Shown piece after piece: positions 21,271-33,220 of a stretch of DNA of 64,000 nt. The stretch comes from Usnea hakonensis. Lineage: Eukaryota; Ascomycota; Lecanoromycetes; Lecanorales; Parmeliaceae. Positions within the stretch are counted from its first letter, which is position 1; the number at the start of each line of letters is the position of its first letter. The DNA is taken from the NCBI GenBank assembly GCA_013423325.1, contig BLJB01000117.1, forward strand, positions 1-64,000, in the 5' to 3' direction. The translations under genes were made by a program, and so were the position numbers. The notes beneath the pieces were generated by a model, which was not told the origin of the DNA, did not search any database, and worked only from the letters and a program-made list of their open reading frames with translations.

Positions 21271-23154
21271 ATGCTCGACTATTCCTTCATCTATCTTTTC
21301 CTATTTCCCCTGCTTCTTGTTGCCGCTTTTTCTTTGTATTTGGCCATTCGAAGCCTCCTTGACCATCGGGCTATCGCCAAGCTTGGCTCGTTTGCCCCAA
21401 GAGTCCGCTCGTACTTTCCCCTCGGCATCGACGTCGTTTGTCGCCTCATATATCACTCCCGCAACGGTACCGATCTTAACTTCTGGGAGTGGCTTTTCGC
21501 CTTTTCTCCAAACCAGCGATGCAAGACCGTTGGAGTCTGCTTCGCAAGACAGCATTGGATATTTACCGAAGATCCGGAGAACATCAAGGCTATCCTTGCC
21601 ACCCAATTCCAGGATTTTGGCAAGGGGAGGCACTTTCATGAGGATTGGAAACCATTTCTGGGGGACAGCATTTTCACTACTGACGGGCAGCAATGGCATG
21701 ATAGTCGGCAGTTGATCAGGCCCCAATTTGTCAAGAATCGCGTGTCTGATCTAGTAATCTTTGAAAAGCATATTGGGCGAATGATGGACCATATTGGTGG
21801 GCATGGAGAGAAAGTGGATGTTGCTGCTCTGTTCCTCCGCTTCACACTCGACACGAGCACAGACTTCCTGTTGGGGAAAAGTGTTGACAGTCTTGACAAT
21901 CCGCAGGCAGAATTCGCTTCCGCTTTTGCTGAAGTGCAAACAACGCAGGCTTTGATAACTAGAACCGGAGAGCTCAGCCCTTTCGTCCCTAAGGGAACAT
22001 ACTGGGCCGGACTGAAAGTCATCAACGCCTTTGTGGAACCGTTCATTGAGCAGGTCCTCCGTCTCAATCTCTCAGACTTGAAGGAGAAGAAAAATCAGTC
22101 CTTCTTGGACGCCCTGGCTGCAACAGGAATTAGGGACCGCAAAATCATCAGAGACCAAGTCATCGCCATACTCCTCGCTGGGCGGGATTCGACAGCTTCC
22201 GCACTGTGCTTCGTCTTCAAGGAGCTATCAGCCCACCCTGAAATCGTCCGAAGGCTGAGAAGAGAGATTCTGGAAAAGGTTGGCCCGACTAGACCGCCGA
22301 CTTACGAAGATTTGAAAAGCATGTCCTACCTACAACATACTATGAACGAGACATTGCGGCTTTATCCACCTGTGCCGTTCAATGTAGGTTTTTGGCTTCG
22401 ATGACCCTTCACCAATAACCATGACTAGAGTGCTGACGGTGTTAAGGTCCGAGTGGCATTGTGTGACACGACGCTACCGACTGGCGGCGGCTCGGATGGT
22501 TTCCAACCACTCGGTAAGCAACCCTTGTAACCAAATCACCTTGAATGATCTTGGCTCTGGATACTGATCTGATCAACAGGCATCCTTAAAGGAACCAACA
22601 TCAGCTACGCACCGATTGCCATGCACAGACGAGAGGATCTCTACCCTCCAGTATCTGCAGACTTTCCACCTATATCACAATTTTGCCCCGAGAGATGGAA
22701 CAAGTGGTCGCCGAAACCATGGTCATAGTAAGATGGTTTCCAATTTCTTGTGCTCTGTTGGGGTTGCTTTTGGTCCGAGGACACTACACAGGATCAATCT
22801 ACCGTGTCAGACCAGCCGAATGACACTCTTCCCTTCTTCCTTCCTTCCTTTCTGTCAAACAGAAGTGCTGATACTTATCTCCTCCAAGCATACCATTTAA
22901 TGGTGGGCCTAGAATATGTGTTGGACAGCAGTTTGCACTAACAGAAATGAGTACGCGGCTTGAAATTCTCCCACGACCCATGAACAAGGCGTGCGCTAAT
23001 TGGTCATGCAGGTTACACAACCGTCAGAATGCTTCAACGCTTCGAGAATATGACCAAGTACTGGCAGGAAGGTGAAACCAGGTACAATTCCGGTGTGGTT
23101 CTGTCGCCGTGGGACGGTATTAAAGTCGGATTTTGGGGGACTAATGTTGGATGA
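21271..23154 (+). CDS. Cytochrome P450, CYP52-like (alkane/fatty-acid hydroxylase type)
   Basis: Five exons (21271-22383, 22447-22513, 22580-22727, 22889-22950, 23012-23154) join in phase to 510 aa. There is an N-terminal membrane anchor (about residues 3-27). The I-helix motif AGRDST is near residue 300, ExxR (ETLR) near 360, an AMHRREDLY stretch precedes the PERW motif, and the heme loop FNGGPRICVG carries Cys453. Every essential P450 motif is present, so it should be active with NADPH-P450 reductase in the ER. The AGRDST helix, the FNGGPRIC loop and overall length fit the CYP52/CYP539/CYP584 clan from memory. Substrate is not determinable. Intron 3 (22728-22888) is longest and uses a CCAAG acceptor. 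No biosynthetic genes lie beside it. Confidence 0.92.
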
Positions 23155-23320
23155 GACGAGATAAGTGAGCGATGGATATACAATATATGCTTCTCATGTA
23201 GGATAATGTGCCATGATTCGTTGCGTACTGAATAATGTAGACAATGAAAGAAAGCGATAGAGATCCCACGGCGACTGGATTGGACGTCAGTCAAAAAGGC
23301 TGGCAGGTCAGACATCTACG

Positions 23321-26300
23321 CTATCCACCGCGTCCAAACGTGTCCTTGATATAGGCTTCCCAAGTCTTGCCTGCATTGCTTTTCTCCCCGAAAATAATTG
23401 CCGGTTCTACATACTTTAGCCCATGGCGGCGGTTATGCTCTGTTTGCATCTTTCCGAAGAATTTTTCAATCTGTTGTTTCCTCGAATAGTTCTCTTTCTC
23501 GGATGCATAAAGACAACAAGCAAGGACCAGAGACGCCGTCCCAGCTGCAATAGCGGTGGCAACAGAACTCCCTGATATCTCTTTACATGCATTGGTCAAG
23601 AGTCCTTCGGATCTTGCCGTGACATCTTTGCCCAAGAAATGGTACTTCGCTTCAGTTTCGGTGCTCCAATCGGTCAATTTTCCGTACCGGTCGCACCCGG
23701 CTATTGGAATCAAGCAGTCCGTCTTCTCTTCTTGCAAGTACTGGGCCGGATATACCTTCTGCTGATTGTTGCCTTCGTCTGCGGTACTGCAGATGATGAT
23801 AATACCTTCCTTATTTGCTGCAGACACTGCATCATAGAGATCTTCGTGATTATTAAACAGTACAAGGCTCAGCGATATAATGTCAACACGCTGGTCGGTA
23901 GCCCACCTGATAGCCTGATTACGTCCGTCAGTGATTAACGCGTTGCCTGGACATTCTTGTGGGGGTCATACATCAATTATTGGGCGGGCTTTCAAGGATC
24001 CTTCCTCCATGTCGTTGGTAATTTTGATAGGATATAATTCACAGTATGGGTCGATAGAAGTGATGATATCTGCCATGTGTGGTCCATGCTCACTAGAAGG
24101 GATCCACCAGGGACTCTCGCTTTCTTCATCCGGTCCATGATTGAAAGAGATACCGGGTTTAATCGGCAGTTGCGGCAACCGACTCCCATCGTCCAAAGCA
24201 CCAATTCCTGTATCAATCAAGGCGATCTTGATCTTTCTCAAAGGCTTTAGACTACTGTTGGCGGCGCTGCTTTCCAGTCGCGATTGCTGAATACCTGTAT
24301 AACCGTTCACAAATGTATCGACATTGATACACGATGACGCCGACCTACTCACATTAATTTCACAGAATCTGGGGACGATAAATGACTTACTTCTCCCCAG
24401 CGTCAGCTGAACTTATCGTGCCGTTCACTTTTCGCATAAGCTCCATACCATGTGACCACTTCAGCTTCTTGATGTCGACATGCGGATTCCACACGCCCCC
24501 AGACCTTGACTTCAGATTCTCAATCTTCTCCAACGTTCTTCTCATGCAGTATTCAGCCTGCTGCGAAGTCATCAAGTCCTACATTTTCATCTTTAGCGTA
24601 TTTTGACGCACTTTAGAAAGTGGGCAAGTTTTACCTCAACAATGACGATATTGAGCTCTTTCAACTGCGGGGCTTGTCAGCTAAGCAAGCAACGGCATTA
24701 TCAGCATGCTTGCCTTATCTAGCCTCTCCAAACCCTCTTTGCTTACCCAATGACACAAGACAGCCCAATTGCCGCTACTATACAAATGAAGAACGGCGAG
24801 TGTGGGCGCAAGGCTCACAATTGGCTCTATACCTAAATCTAGCCGTCGCCAATTCAATTCTTCGACCTCAAAATCTTCTAAACACTTGCTTATTTTTTCT
24901 TCGTTTAAAGGATTCGTCCTACAATCTGGCACAACCAATTTCAGGATACTTTTGACCCCTTTTTGGCGCAACCATGACAGTATCCAAAAACTCTCCTGCC
25001 GCTCCATGCTTGAATCTTCCGACGTCTTTTGGCTCAAGTCTGGGAAATGGACATAGCGAAGGACAGACTCAAAATTGATGACCGGCGCCGACTGCACGTC
25101 CAACCCTGATGGCGTTCTAATATCTGCTCTTATGACTTTTGTAAGACTCGTGAAATCATGCGTGACTCTATTGAAGACTCTGAGGTCGAGGCTCGCTTGC
25201 CGGGCTGCACACGGTCAGTGGATATTAGTCCTTAGGATAGTTATCCCTACGAGTCTCTACTAGCATTGTCAGTCGATTCGCCTTACAGAATGATCTATAG
25301 ACTCACCTTTCGCGTCTCGCAACAACTTCTTCATCTCCATAGGCGTACATAGCCTGACAATATGTGGAACAATCAGAGCTCGAATCTTTTCTTTTGTTAC
25401 TAGTTCAGTATTGTACGACAGAGCGATTTTACCATCTTTGTCCATTTGTGTAACCATGAACTGAAATCTGGCGACGAGCCAGTCAATGACATCGACTTTT
25501 CCCCTCTTCACGGCAAGGTGTAGAATATCTGAATCATGTAGGAACATCTCGAACCAAGGTGCCATTGCCGTCCACATATCTTTGTAACGTATTTCTCCAT
25601 ACTGCACTATCAGTCCTGGTAGCTCTTGCGCAAGTTCCGGTCGCGCATCCTGGACCATCTTCATAATTTCTATCTCACATTTTCCGACCGCTGCTTTGAT
25701 GTGATCATCGCTAAGATAATCCCGTTCGGCAAGGCGTTTGTCTGCTTCTAACAGGACTTTGACGATATCGGCATGACCCTCCTCGACCGCGAGCCCAAGC
25801 GGAGTATTCGCTGCATGGTCAGGCTCCTTCAGCTTGTTGAAAAGGTAATCTTTGCGGTCCTCCACCGAACGTGGGAAGAGTTTAACACATAAATCTCTTA
25901 AAGTGGCTAACACAAACTCTACAAGAGAGACAGCCCCTTGAGAGGCAATGAACATGAATGCGGGCCGCTTGGGCTGCTTCCCCGACGAGCGCTCGAAAGC
26001 GAGCTCAGGTTCCACATGTATGATTTGACGAATGACGAAAGACAAGTCCTTATTTTGTTCTGGCAATGAAGTTGACGTCTCGCCTTCTTCGGCTTTGATG
26101 TGGTCGATGGCTCCATGTAGTACTTTTAGCCTCTGGGGGCTGTCGAAGTAATTCAATAGGAGGTGTGTTCTTTTCTGAAGCCAGTCTTCGTCTTTACCAG
26201 TCGCCGCAAGGTCCCTAAGTGTAGTCAATACAATCCAAGAAAATTTAGGGTGCCCAGCGGCTCTATATTCCTCCAGTAAGCGACACAAAGGTTTTTCATC

Positions 26301-26420
26301 CTCCTGTTTGGAGCAATCAAGTATCTTAGATACCCAATCGGTCCCCGCGGGAGACACAGGCGATTGGGCTGAAGAAAGCGGATGCCCGTCGGGTACTGAC
26401 ACCCGCAACCCGTCGCCCAT
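23321..26420 (-). CDS. Intracellular ankyrin-repeat subtilisin-like (S8) serine protease
   Basis: Six exons: 26420-25307, 25204-24747, 24664-24635 (30 nt), 24578-24391, 24344-23972 and 23914-23321. All phases agree, giving 918 aa. There is no signal peptide. The N-terminal half has ankyrin-like helices (for example NTPLGLAVEEGHADIVKVLL). The C-terminal third is an S8 catalytic domain: Asp641 in IALIDTG, His683 in EHGPHMA, Asn near 770 in DEGNN, and Ser838 in SGSSVATA. The Ser motif departs from GTSxA (Thr to Ser) and the Pro usually following is absent. An apparent in-frame TGA near 23966 is removed by a 57-nt intron with a CACTGAC branch site. S8 domains of this kind also occur at the N-termini of fungal NLR proteins. 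An NLR gene is two genes away, so a role in conflict signalling is inferred. Confidence 0.85.
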
Positions 26421-27177
26421 TGTAGGCTAGATCCATCGAACTACACAACAAGGAAGAAGAAGAAGACGTCAAAGACGAGGGAGAAGAGAAAGAAAACAAG
26501 ACTCTATCGTAGCCTTGCGCTCAAAGCTGCCTCATCGTTATCACACTTATGCCGCTGTTTGGCTGGGGTTCAAGGCTGAGGGTCGACGTCACCTCAGCAA
26601 CTACATGATGCCGTACTTCTGTATCAGGTGTAGGAGAAGAAATTTGTATTGGCTTTCTCATTTACGCTAATGCGGTTTGTTCAGCCACTTCCTAATGAGG
26701 ACGTGTCGCCGGGATTCCGGGCCATTCCCACGGAAGTAATTGGCCCAAGCCTACCCTTAGAAACGAGACTTGCAACCTCGATCGTCAGCGAATCGATGAG
26801 AACGTAGCCTTGCACGAGGACAAGGCAGAGGGTTCTCGAATGCTATTATCATGACAGGTAACATCGCATTGAAAGAGAAAGAGCACTTAGACGTAATAAT
26901 TATCGGCTACAGCCAATGCTAAAAAAATGCATCAGGAGTCCTTTAACATCTACGTACCTCAACCCTCGAAACCTGGAGGTGTAGGTGACCAAGAAATTCC
27001 GACTGGCAGATCAAGATCTGTAGGGTAATACTGCAAGTTCAACGAGGCCAGGACTCGAAACTATTGTAATTACCCTAGCGGTCGGTCGATGAAGGCACAT
27101 AGACATGACGGCACGGAAGCCATGATTGCGATTTGATAGCATACGATCCTCTCCAGGAGAGCGTTCCAACATGTGTA
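26421..27177. other. Intergenic between the unknown 319-aa gene and the S8 gene
   Basis: It holds the presumed S8 promoter and leader, including a tract at about 26449-26500 that is pyrimidine-rich on the minus strand, as is common before fungal transcription starts. Nothing else was recognised. Confidence 0.5.
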
Positions 27178-28137
27178 TCAGGATGTCTCTTGAGGTGCGA
27201 AAGTCCCCAGATCCAGGCCCCAAACCTCGACGAGCTCGGTCAGTTTGTCATCCTTCATCAATAGTCCTAGATTATCCTCAGAAATCTTGTCTTTAAAGGT
27301 CTCCCATTTCTGTCCCTTTTCTTTTGTCTGTGGATCAAAGTTCAAAGGGTCGTCTTCTTGCTTGCTAAAGATCCTCCGGTAGCCACTTTTCCAGTCCGCC
27401 CTGCGTCCAGCCTCCGCTCTGATAAAAAAAGTTCCCTTAAAATTGGCATTGCTTGCTCTTTTTAACAGGATCGCAACACTAAATGTGGATGGTACCCCAT
27501 CCCTTTGACTCTCATTCTGCTGCAGAAACCAAAAGACCTCTTCCCACTTTCTGGTCTTGTTGTTGAACTTACGCCCTGCTTGCCCTCGAGTAAAGTACTT
27601 CTGCGTGTGCGAGATCTCTTTTTCTCCGCCGGCACTCAACTCAGCACTAGCGCCATAGTCGATACCAATTTTAGCGTCACGATGAGCTTGGATTTTGACT
27701 TCGGCCTCCGTCTTTTTCCATTCCATTGATTTTTCGAAGGGAGCATATGCCACCACGTTAGGACTTGCTGGTCCCTCGCCAGATCGTGTCTCCGCAGGAA
27801 ACGCAGCTTCGTCGAAGACAAACGACGTCTTGACGGATTTAACGAAATGTTCTCGCTTAGTGTAGATTAACTTGTAATCGAACACCATCAACGTCATAGC
27901 TTGCTGTTTCTCTGGATTTTCCCATCCGTGCACGCATAGAGGCATTTGCACCGAGATGGAGAAGTCTGAAGTAATATCGCGATAGGTCACGACCTCGCGC
28001 TGAGATTGGTTGGCAGGAACATTGTGAGTTTTAGTTTCCCCCTCGCTGGCCTCAGGTGGGTTATGCTCCTCAAGTAGAGTGAATGAGAGCGAATCGCCGT
28101 CAAGAAGAGCTTCTGGGGATAACATTGTCAATACCAT
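27178..28137 (-). CDS. Unrecognised 319-aa protein in the NLR/S8 cluster
   Basis: This is a single open frame without introns, ATG at 28137 (a second ATG, four codons on, is equally possible). I do not recognise the family. It has no signal peptide or membrane segment. The first 40 residues are acidic and proline-poor. Alternating hydrophobic stretches (for example FSISVQMPLCVHGW, AMTLMVFDYKLIY, STFSVAILLKR) suggest beta-strands, so a beta-sandwich-like fold is a guess. A Lys/Arg/Gly-rich middle (KYFTRGQAGRKFNNKTRKW) precedes an aromatic WEEVFWFLQQ segment. It lies between the ankyrin-S8 gene (same strand) and the NLR gene (divergent, 537 bp away), so co-function with them is plausible but unproven. 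Confidence 0.75.
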   Translation of the reverse strand: MVLTMLSPEALLDGDSLSFTLLEEHNPPEASEGETKTHNVPANQSQREVVTYRDITSDFSISVQMPLCVHGWENPEKQQAMTLMVFDYKLIYTKREHFVKSVKTSFVFDEAAFPAETRSGEGPASPNVVAYAPFEKSMEWKKTEAEVKIQAHRDAKIGIDYGASAELSAGGEKEISHTQKYFTRGQAGRKFNNKTRKWEEVFWFLQQNESQRDGVPSTFSVAILLKRASNANFKGTFFIRAEAGRRADWKSGYRRIFSKQEDDPLNFDPQTKEKGQKWETFKDKISEDNLGLLMKDDKLTELVEVWGLDLGTFAPQETS

Positions 28138-28674
28138 GTAGTGATAGAAGGAGGATCTTACAAGTTACGGGGGCAAGAAGTGTCTATTATTGATAAGGGA
28201 AAGCCTTGACCAGCCTTGTGATTTACAAGGCTGCACAATCCCACCTATGTCGATGTGCATCATTTTTATTTTTCGGATGGTGATAGCATTGTAGCAATGT
28301 GCATGTGCATGTGCAAGCTGACGCATGAAGGATTTTCTATTCGCTTCTATGTTCCATGTAAGGAGGCGTCAATGACGTGTCTTTCCAGACAGAGACTGCC
28401 AATCATGAGTACCTCCCCTTCCTATAGGCTAAGTATATGGCATTTAGCGCATCCCGAGGCTGAGTCTATGGTGGGGTCGGTCCTCCGCCAAGGCTAGCAA
28501 ACCCATACCTTATCCTTTCCAACTTTGCCTACGTCTCACTCTGCTGCTGACACCAGCATCACCGCAATCTGTACAGTAGTAGGCTCTTAACCAGTCTGCC
28601 TCCTACATGTATCGTCATATATTTACATTTGTTTCAGATGAAAGCTGGACGTAGGTGCTAGAAAGAATCGCTTA
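28138..28674. promoter_or_regulatory. Divergent promoter region between the 319-aa gene and the NLR gene
   Basis: These 537 bp separate two start codons facing away from each other and must carry both promoters. No specific binding site was recognised. A GTGCATGTGCATGTGCA direct repeat occurs near 28298-28316. Confidence 0.45.
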
Positions 28675-31600
28675 ATGATAATGGACCCTGTCTCCGCGGT
28701 TGCAAGTGTCACTGGGCTTCTAGGCTCCCTCGATGCCATTCTGCGCACCCTGGGACATCTCACCTATAGTTTTCTTCCCAGCAAAAAAGAGGATAGCTAT
28801 GCGCATGCCGAATTTCCATGGACGAAGTTGTCTCAAGATCTGGCTCAAGTTCGAAGCAGTCTAGATGCAGATCTCAAACATGGTCAGGCGGAAGAGCTTT
28901 TGTACCGGTTACAATCCATCGAGCAGGACCTTGACAATTTGCAAGAAAAAATTCGAAGTATGGTTAAGTACCGCAGAATCCGCTTGTTGGGCCGCTTGCC
29001 TCGGAGGCGCGACATGGAAGCTGCGATGACCAGTATACTTCTCGCCAAGAACGTGATTCGTATCATCATGACTCTACAAGAACTTGATCATAGCGAAAAT
29101 ATGTTCATAGACAGCTTTTGGTAAAGTCTAAAACAGGGCCTCCGCCGGCCAAAGGAACAACGATGTCTCTAGACTAATCTTTCCTTTAGGTCACACAATC
29201 AGGCCCCATTAGAACGCTTGACTAAAGCCTTGGAACCCAAACATCATTTCCCGTTGTTGGAGCCACCAAGTACCAAGACTCAGGAATTGTTTGCACTAAT
29301 CGCAGGTCCAGAGGAGCAAAGAGAACTTCATGAGCAGTGCAGAGCCGAACGTTTTGCGGGAACATGTGAGTGGTTTCTGGCTAGGGAGGAATATCAGTCG
29401 TGGTTGCGACGTGATGACGCCAGATTCTGGTGCCGCGGGAGGCCGGGAATAGGCAAAACGATGCTTGCGTGAGTCTGATCCAACCCTACGCTCCACAGAT
29501 TTTGCTAAAAAGTATCATAAGTTCCAAGGTCATCGATCAGCTCCAGCCTCTACATGTTGTGGCATACTTCTATATGAGCAGTGTGAAATCGTACTCTGCA
29601 TCCGACGTTGTGACGAGCTTGTTGAGACAGCTCTGTCTTCCATTTCACATTGTACCCTATTGTCTCCAACGGATCTTTGAGAAATCCGATGGCGAACCTG
29701 GTTACAAGTTGGAATTAGAGGACTCGCTAGAGGCTCTCAGAGAAGTCTCTCTTTCCATCCATCAGCCAATCGCCATCATAATTGACGGCCTCGACGAGAT
29801 CAACATACAGGAGCCGAGTGATTTTGTACAGGTCTTCAATAGCCTCAGGGTCACGTCTTGGAAGTGTCTCGTCACGAGCCGAGGCACTCAGTATGTTTCG
29901 CCAAAGGCTTACAACAGATTTTCCGAATACTTCATTGAAGATCATGCAAATGACGAGGACATCTCCAATTTTGTGAAATGTGCCCTTAAACAGAATAAGC
30001 CGGTCGATAGAATGTTGGATGCTGACCGAGAATTCAGGGATCAGCTGATAAACACCCTGACCTCGCGGGCAAATGGCATGTAGGTCCTTATCTTAATCAT
30101 AAGACACATTGTTGTCTCTCCGGTAGATCGGTTCTTGAGCTCACAAATTGCAGGTTCTATTGGGTAACTCTACAAATTCGCCTCATACTCGACCAAACCC
30201 ACTTGGCCGGCATTAGGTGTGCACTGGACTCGATCCCGAATGACATACGTGGAATAGTCAACATTACTTTGAAAATGATTAAGTTACAGGATGAGCATCG
30301 GGCAAATTTAGCAAATCAAGCACTAGCACTACTCACAGCAGCTCAGGCACCCTTGACCGCAGACGCAATGTGCCATGTACTGGGTCTTGCCAACGTTCTT
30401 GATGACAAGGAAAGACCTCCGAAGCTCGATGCGGAGGACATCCCGAACGCCGAGTCGGTAATTGAGTGCAGCATGGGTCTTATCAAGATTGAACCAACGA
30501 CCACGGTTGTTACGCTTGCACATTTCGACATACTACAGGAATTGAAGCAAGAATGGATCAAATTTTTCAGTCCGGAACACAAAGTAAGACTGGCGAAAAC
30601 GTGTATAGCATATCTTTCACTAGGAGATTTCTCAGGAGGCCCATGTCATGAGATGGGCACCTTAAAGAGACGCCTCGAAGAGCATCCTTTTCTGGTCTAC
30701 GCATCAAATCATTGGGGCTATCATGCTCGCGCGGCTCAGGCCGACGTCATTGATGACGTATATCGGTTTCTAAAACAACGAATGAATGTTGGTTTATCAC
30801 TTCAGGTTTTCACGTATGACACAGAAGGCAAGCAGAAAAGGCCAGTCATAGAGCCAGACCACTTTCTGGGGGTATCTGAGCTTCAAATAGCATCCCGTCA
30901 TGGGCTCACAGCAGTTGTTGAAAGGATTTTGAAGGATAGCCAAGATTCGATCTCAAACGCGGATTGTTATGGCAGAACGGCATTGCATGAAGCTGCACAA
31001 GCTGGATGGGTTGATATTGTGAGTATACTAATTAATGCAGGGGCTGATCCTTCTTCGATGGACAACGAAAAGGAAACACCTTTCGAATACGCTGCCAAAA
31101 GCGGTCATGGCGAAGTCATAAAGATCCTGAAAGACTGCCCTGGGCGTGGTGGGTATGACCAGCAGGCGTTTGAAGAAGGACAGACGCTTGAGCGGATGCT
31201 TTATAACGCAGCTGAGGCTGGTGACTTTAGCGTTGTCGAAAAGTTACTGAACTTTCCTGTCAATCCAAATGCTAAAAAATTCGGAGTTTCTGCTCTGGCT
31301 ATAGCAGCTCGAAGAGGACACAGAAGCATCGTCCGGTCACTCTTGAAAAAGAAAGCCAGCGCTTCCCACGATGACTGTCTGCCAAGTGACAGTATACCTC
31401 TCCACCAGGCTATTCGAAATTCACATGTGGAGATTGCAGCACTTTTGCTAACATTGGGAGCGAACGTCGATGCTCGTGACGACTTGGGTCGAACGGCTCT
31501 TTTTGAAACGCTACATACACCTGACCTCTGTGACCTCAGAGGAGCGACTCTTTTGCTGAAGAATGGTATCGACATCTCCCTCCAGGACTTGAAGGGGAAC

Positions 31601-32227
31601 AATGTTCTGCATGAAGCTGCGAGAAGAGATGCTGTTGAGCATGCTTTGCGCTTCGTTGACCGACGTATCGACGTAAATATCCCCAACAATGACGGTCTGA
31701 CGGCATTACATCTTGCTGCTGGGTGGGGCCATTATAAAATCGTGTCATTGCTTGTTGAGAAAGCTGCCGATGTTAAGGCTCACAATTTCAGTGGATGCGC
31801 TTCACCAATATACGCCGAGTCATACAGAAAACAACAGTTGTTTATAGTTACCGAAGAGAAAATACGTCGAGAAATTTCATCAATCTTGACACAAGAGGCA
31901 ATCCCTCACCAGAGTCTACAGTCACGTGGCGATTACAGGTCAGGTTCATATGCCAGGCTGTTGGCATTCGAATCTGGTCCAAGCGAGATTCTTCACCTTG
32001 ACCAGGATACAAAACTCAAAAAGGGCAGTCTTTCCACAACGCCACTTATGCTTGCAGCTGCAGTAGGTCATACCAGGATCATTACGCTGCTTCTCAAATA
32101 TCGAACGTTTTCAGATTCGACCGACAAAAAACCAATGATCGACAAAGACCTAATAATTGCAATAGACTTGGCAGAGGAAGCTGGTCATAAAGAAATTGTA
32201 GATTTGCTACGCCGGGCAAGGGATTAG
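28675..32227 (+). CDS. NLR-like STAND protein: N-terminal helical domain, NACHT, ankyrin repeats
   Basis: Four exons (28675-29120, 29190-29468, 29513-30079, 30154-32227) join in phase to 1,121 aa. The start is ATG 28675 or 28681 (MDPVSAVASVTGLL, the usual opening of fungal STAND N-terminal domains, HeLo-like in type). The NACHT domain has Walker A GRPGIGKT at residues 232-239 and Walker B IAIIIDGLDE at 328-337. The C-terminal part (about 675-1110) is an ankyrin array with ALHEAAQAG, PLHQAI and ALHLAAGWGH units of uneven spacing. Fungal NLRs sense a ligand through repeats and oligomerise to trigger the N-terminal effector, often a membrane-killing or enzymatic domain. Intron 2 is only 44 nt and falls just after the P-loop. 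The repeats are diverged, not the near-identical type under rapid repeat exchange. Confidence 0.93.
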
Positions 32228-33220
32228 GAGGAAAGTCTCACGGAAGAGTGACAATACAACAGCAATGGGACCAACGCCCCTGGAAGTTCATTAAAGCTGT
32301 AGCTCAAACAGAATCATCATACGGTCCATGATTGGAGTCGTGCAGAACGCGTGCATGGCCACAAACCGAAAAATTGCGAAGATTCGGGAGGTTGTTAGCC
32401 ACATCGGCACTTGGGTATACCATTTCCATGTATGCGGATGAAGTTGAAAATCCATTGGCTCGTCTGATAGAACAAATGAATGTATTTGAAACCTCAAACG
32501 AGGCTCACCAGCATATTTCTGGTCATCCGTTCTCGAATTTGTACGGTGAGATGAGTGATTATGCAGATCTTCTGATCACTGCAAGGTACAAAGGCTCTTC
32601 TCTTTCCTTAGAAACCTGGTACTCCGCCGGTGATGTCCCTCTCAATATCTGGTATACAATGTACTCGGATACGACTCACGCGGATACCATTTCCCTTATA
32701 TACCCCGAAGGTGCTCCCATACCTTACCATACCGGATCCAATCGCCAACGACTGTCAAGATATTCATCGCATGTCCCTTGTCATCGTTCTTCACGGTCTA
32801 GGTAACGGTGAGCTGGCCATGATGGGGCCCACGAACTCCTTATCGTAGACAGCTTTTGCGAGGCTGCCGCTTGCTGTTGAGAGGTCGTGAATGCAGGCTA
32901 GCCGGATTGGTATGTTTGGCAAGCTCGATGTGCCCAAGTGTTAGAAGGGAGATTGAAAAGCAGTCCATCTTGAGAAGTAACATGGGAAGCAGTTTATTCG
33001 TATGACGAGGACGCTTGAAACTATCAAGTGCTAGTGTAATTACCGAATGGACACCTTTCAATTCCATGTAGGACCAGCTACAAAATAGCAAAAGCACTAA
33101 GCCTTCTAATCCTCCCTTAGGCCTGATTTTAAAGGTACTAGACCTTTACATTGTTTTCAGCGTATGGCTTATTATAACTTGATGCAAGATGTATTTGAAT
33201 GTAAGATATATCCCCTATTC
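32228..33220. other. Intergenic, no supported gene
   Basis: A 157-codon plus-strand frame (32332-32805) is present but shows no domain, splice context or repeat structure, and its C-terminus is Arg/Ser-rich. I left it out as a gene. Confidence 0.45.

Noticed and set aside
23966..23974. In-frame TGA in the S8 protease suggesting a pseudogene
   Set aside because: A 57-nt intron (23971-23915) with GTATGA donor, CACTGAC branch and AATCAG acceptor removes it in phase and restores a normal subtilisin segment (AIRWATDQRVDIISLS).
32332..32805. 157-codon plus-strand frame after the NLR
   Set aside because: No recognisable family or repeat, and the C-terminus looks like random Arg/Ser-rich translation. 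Kept only as a note.
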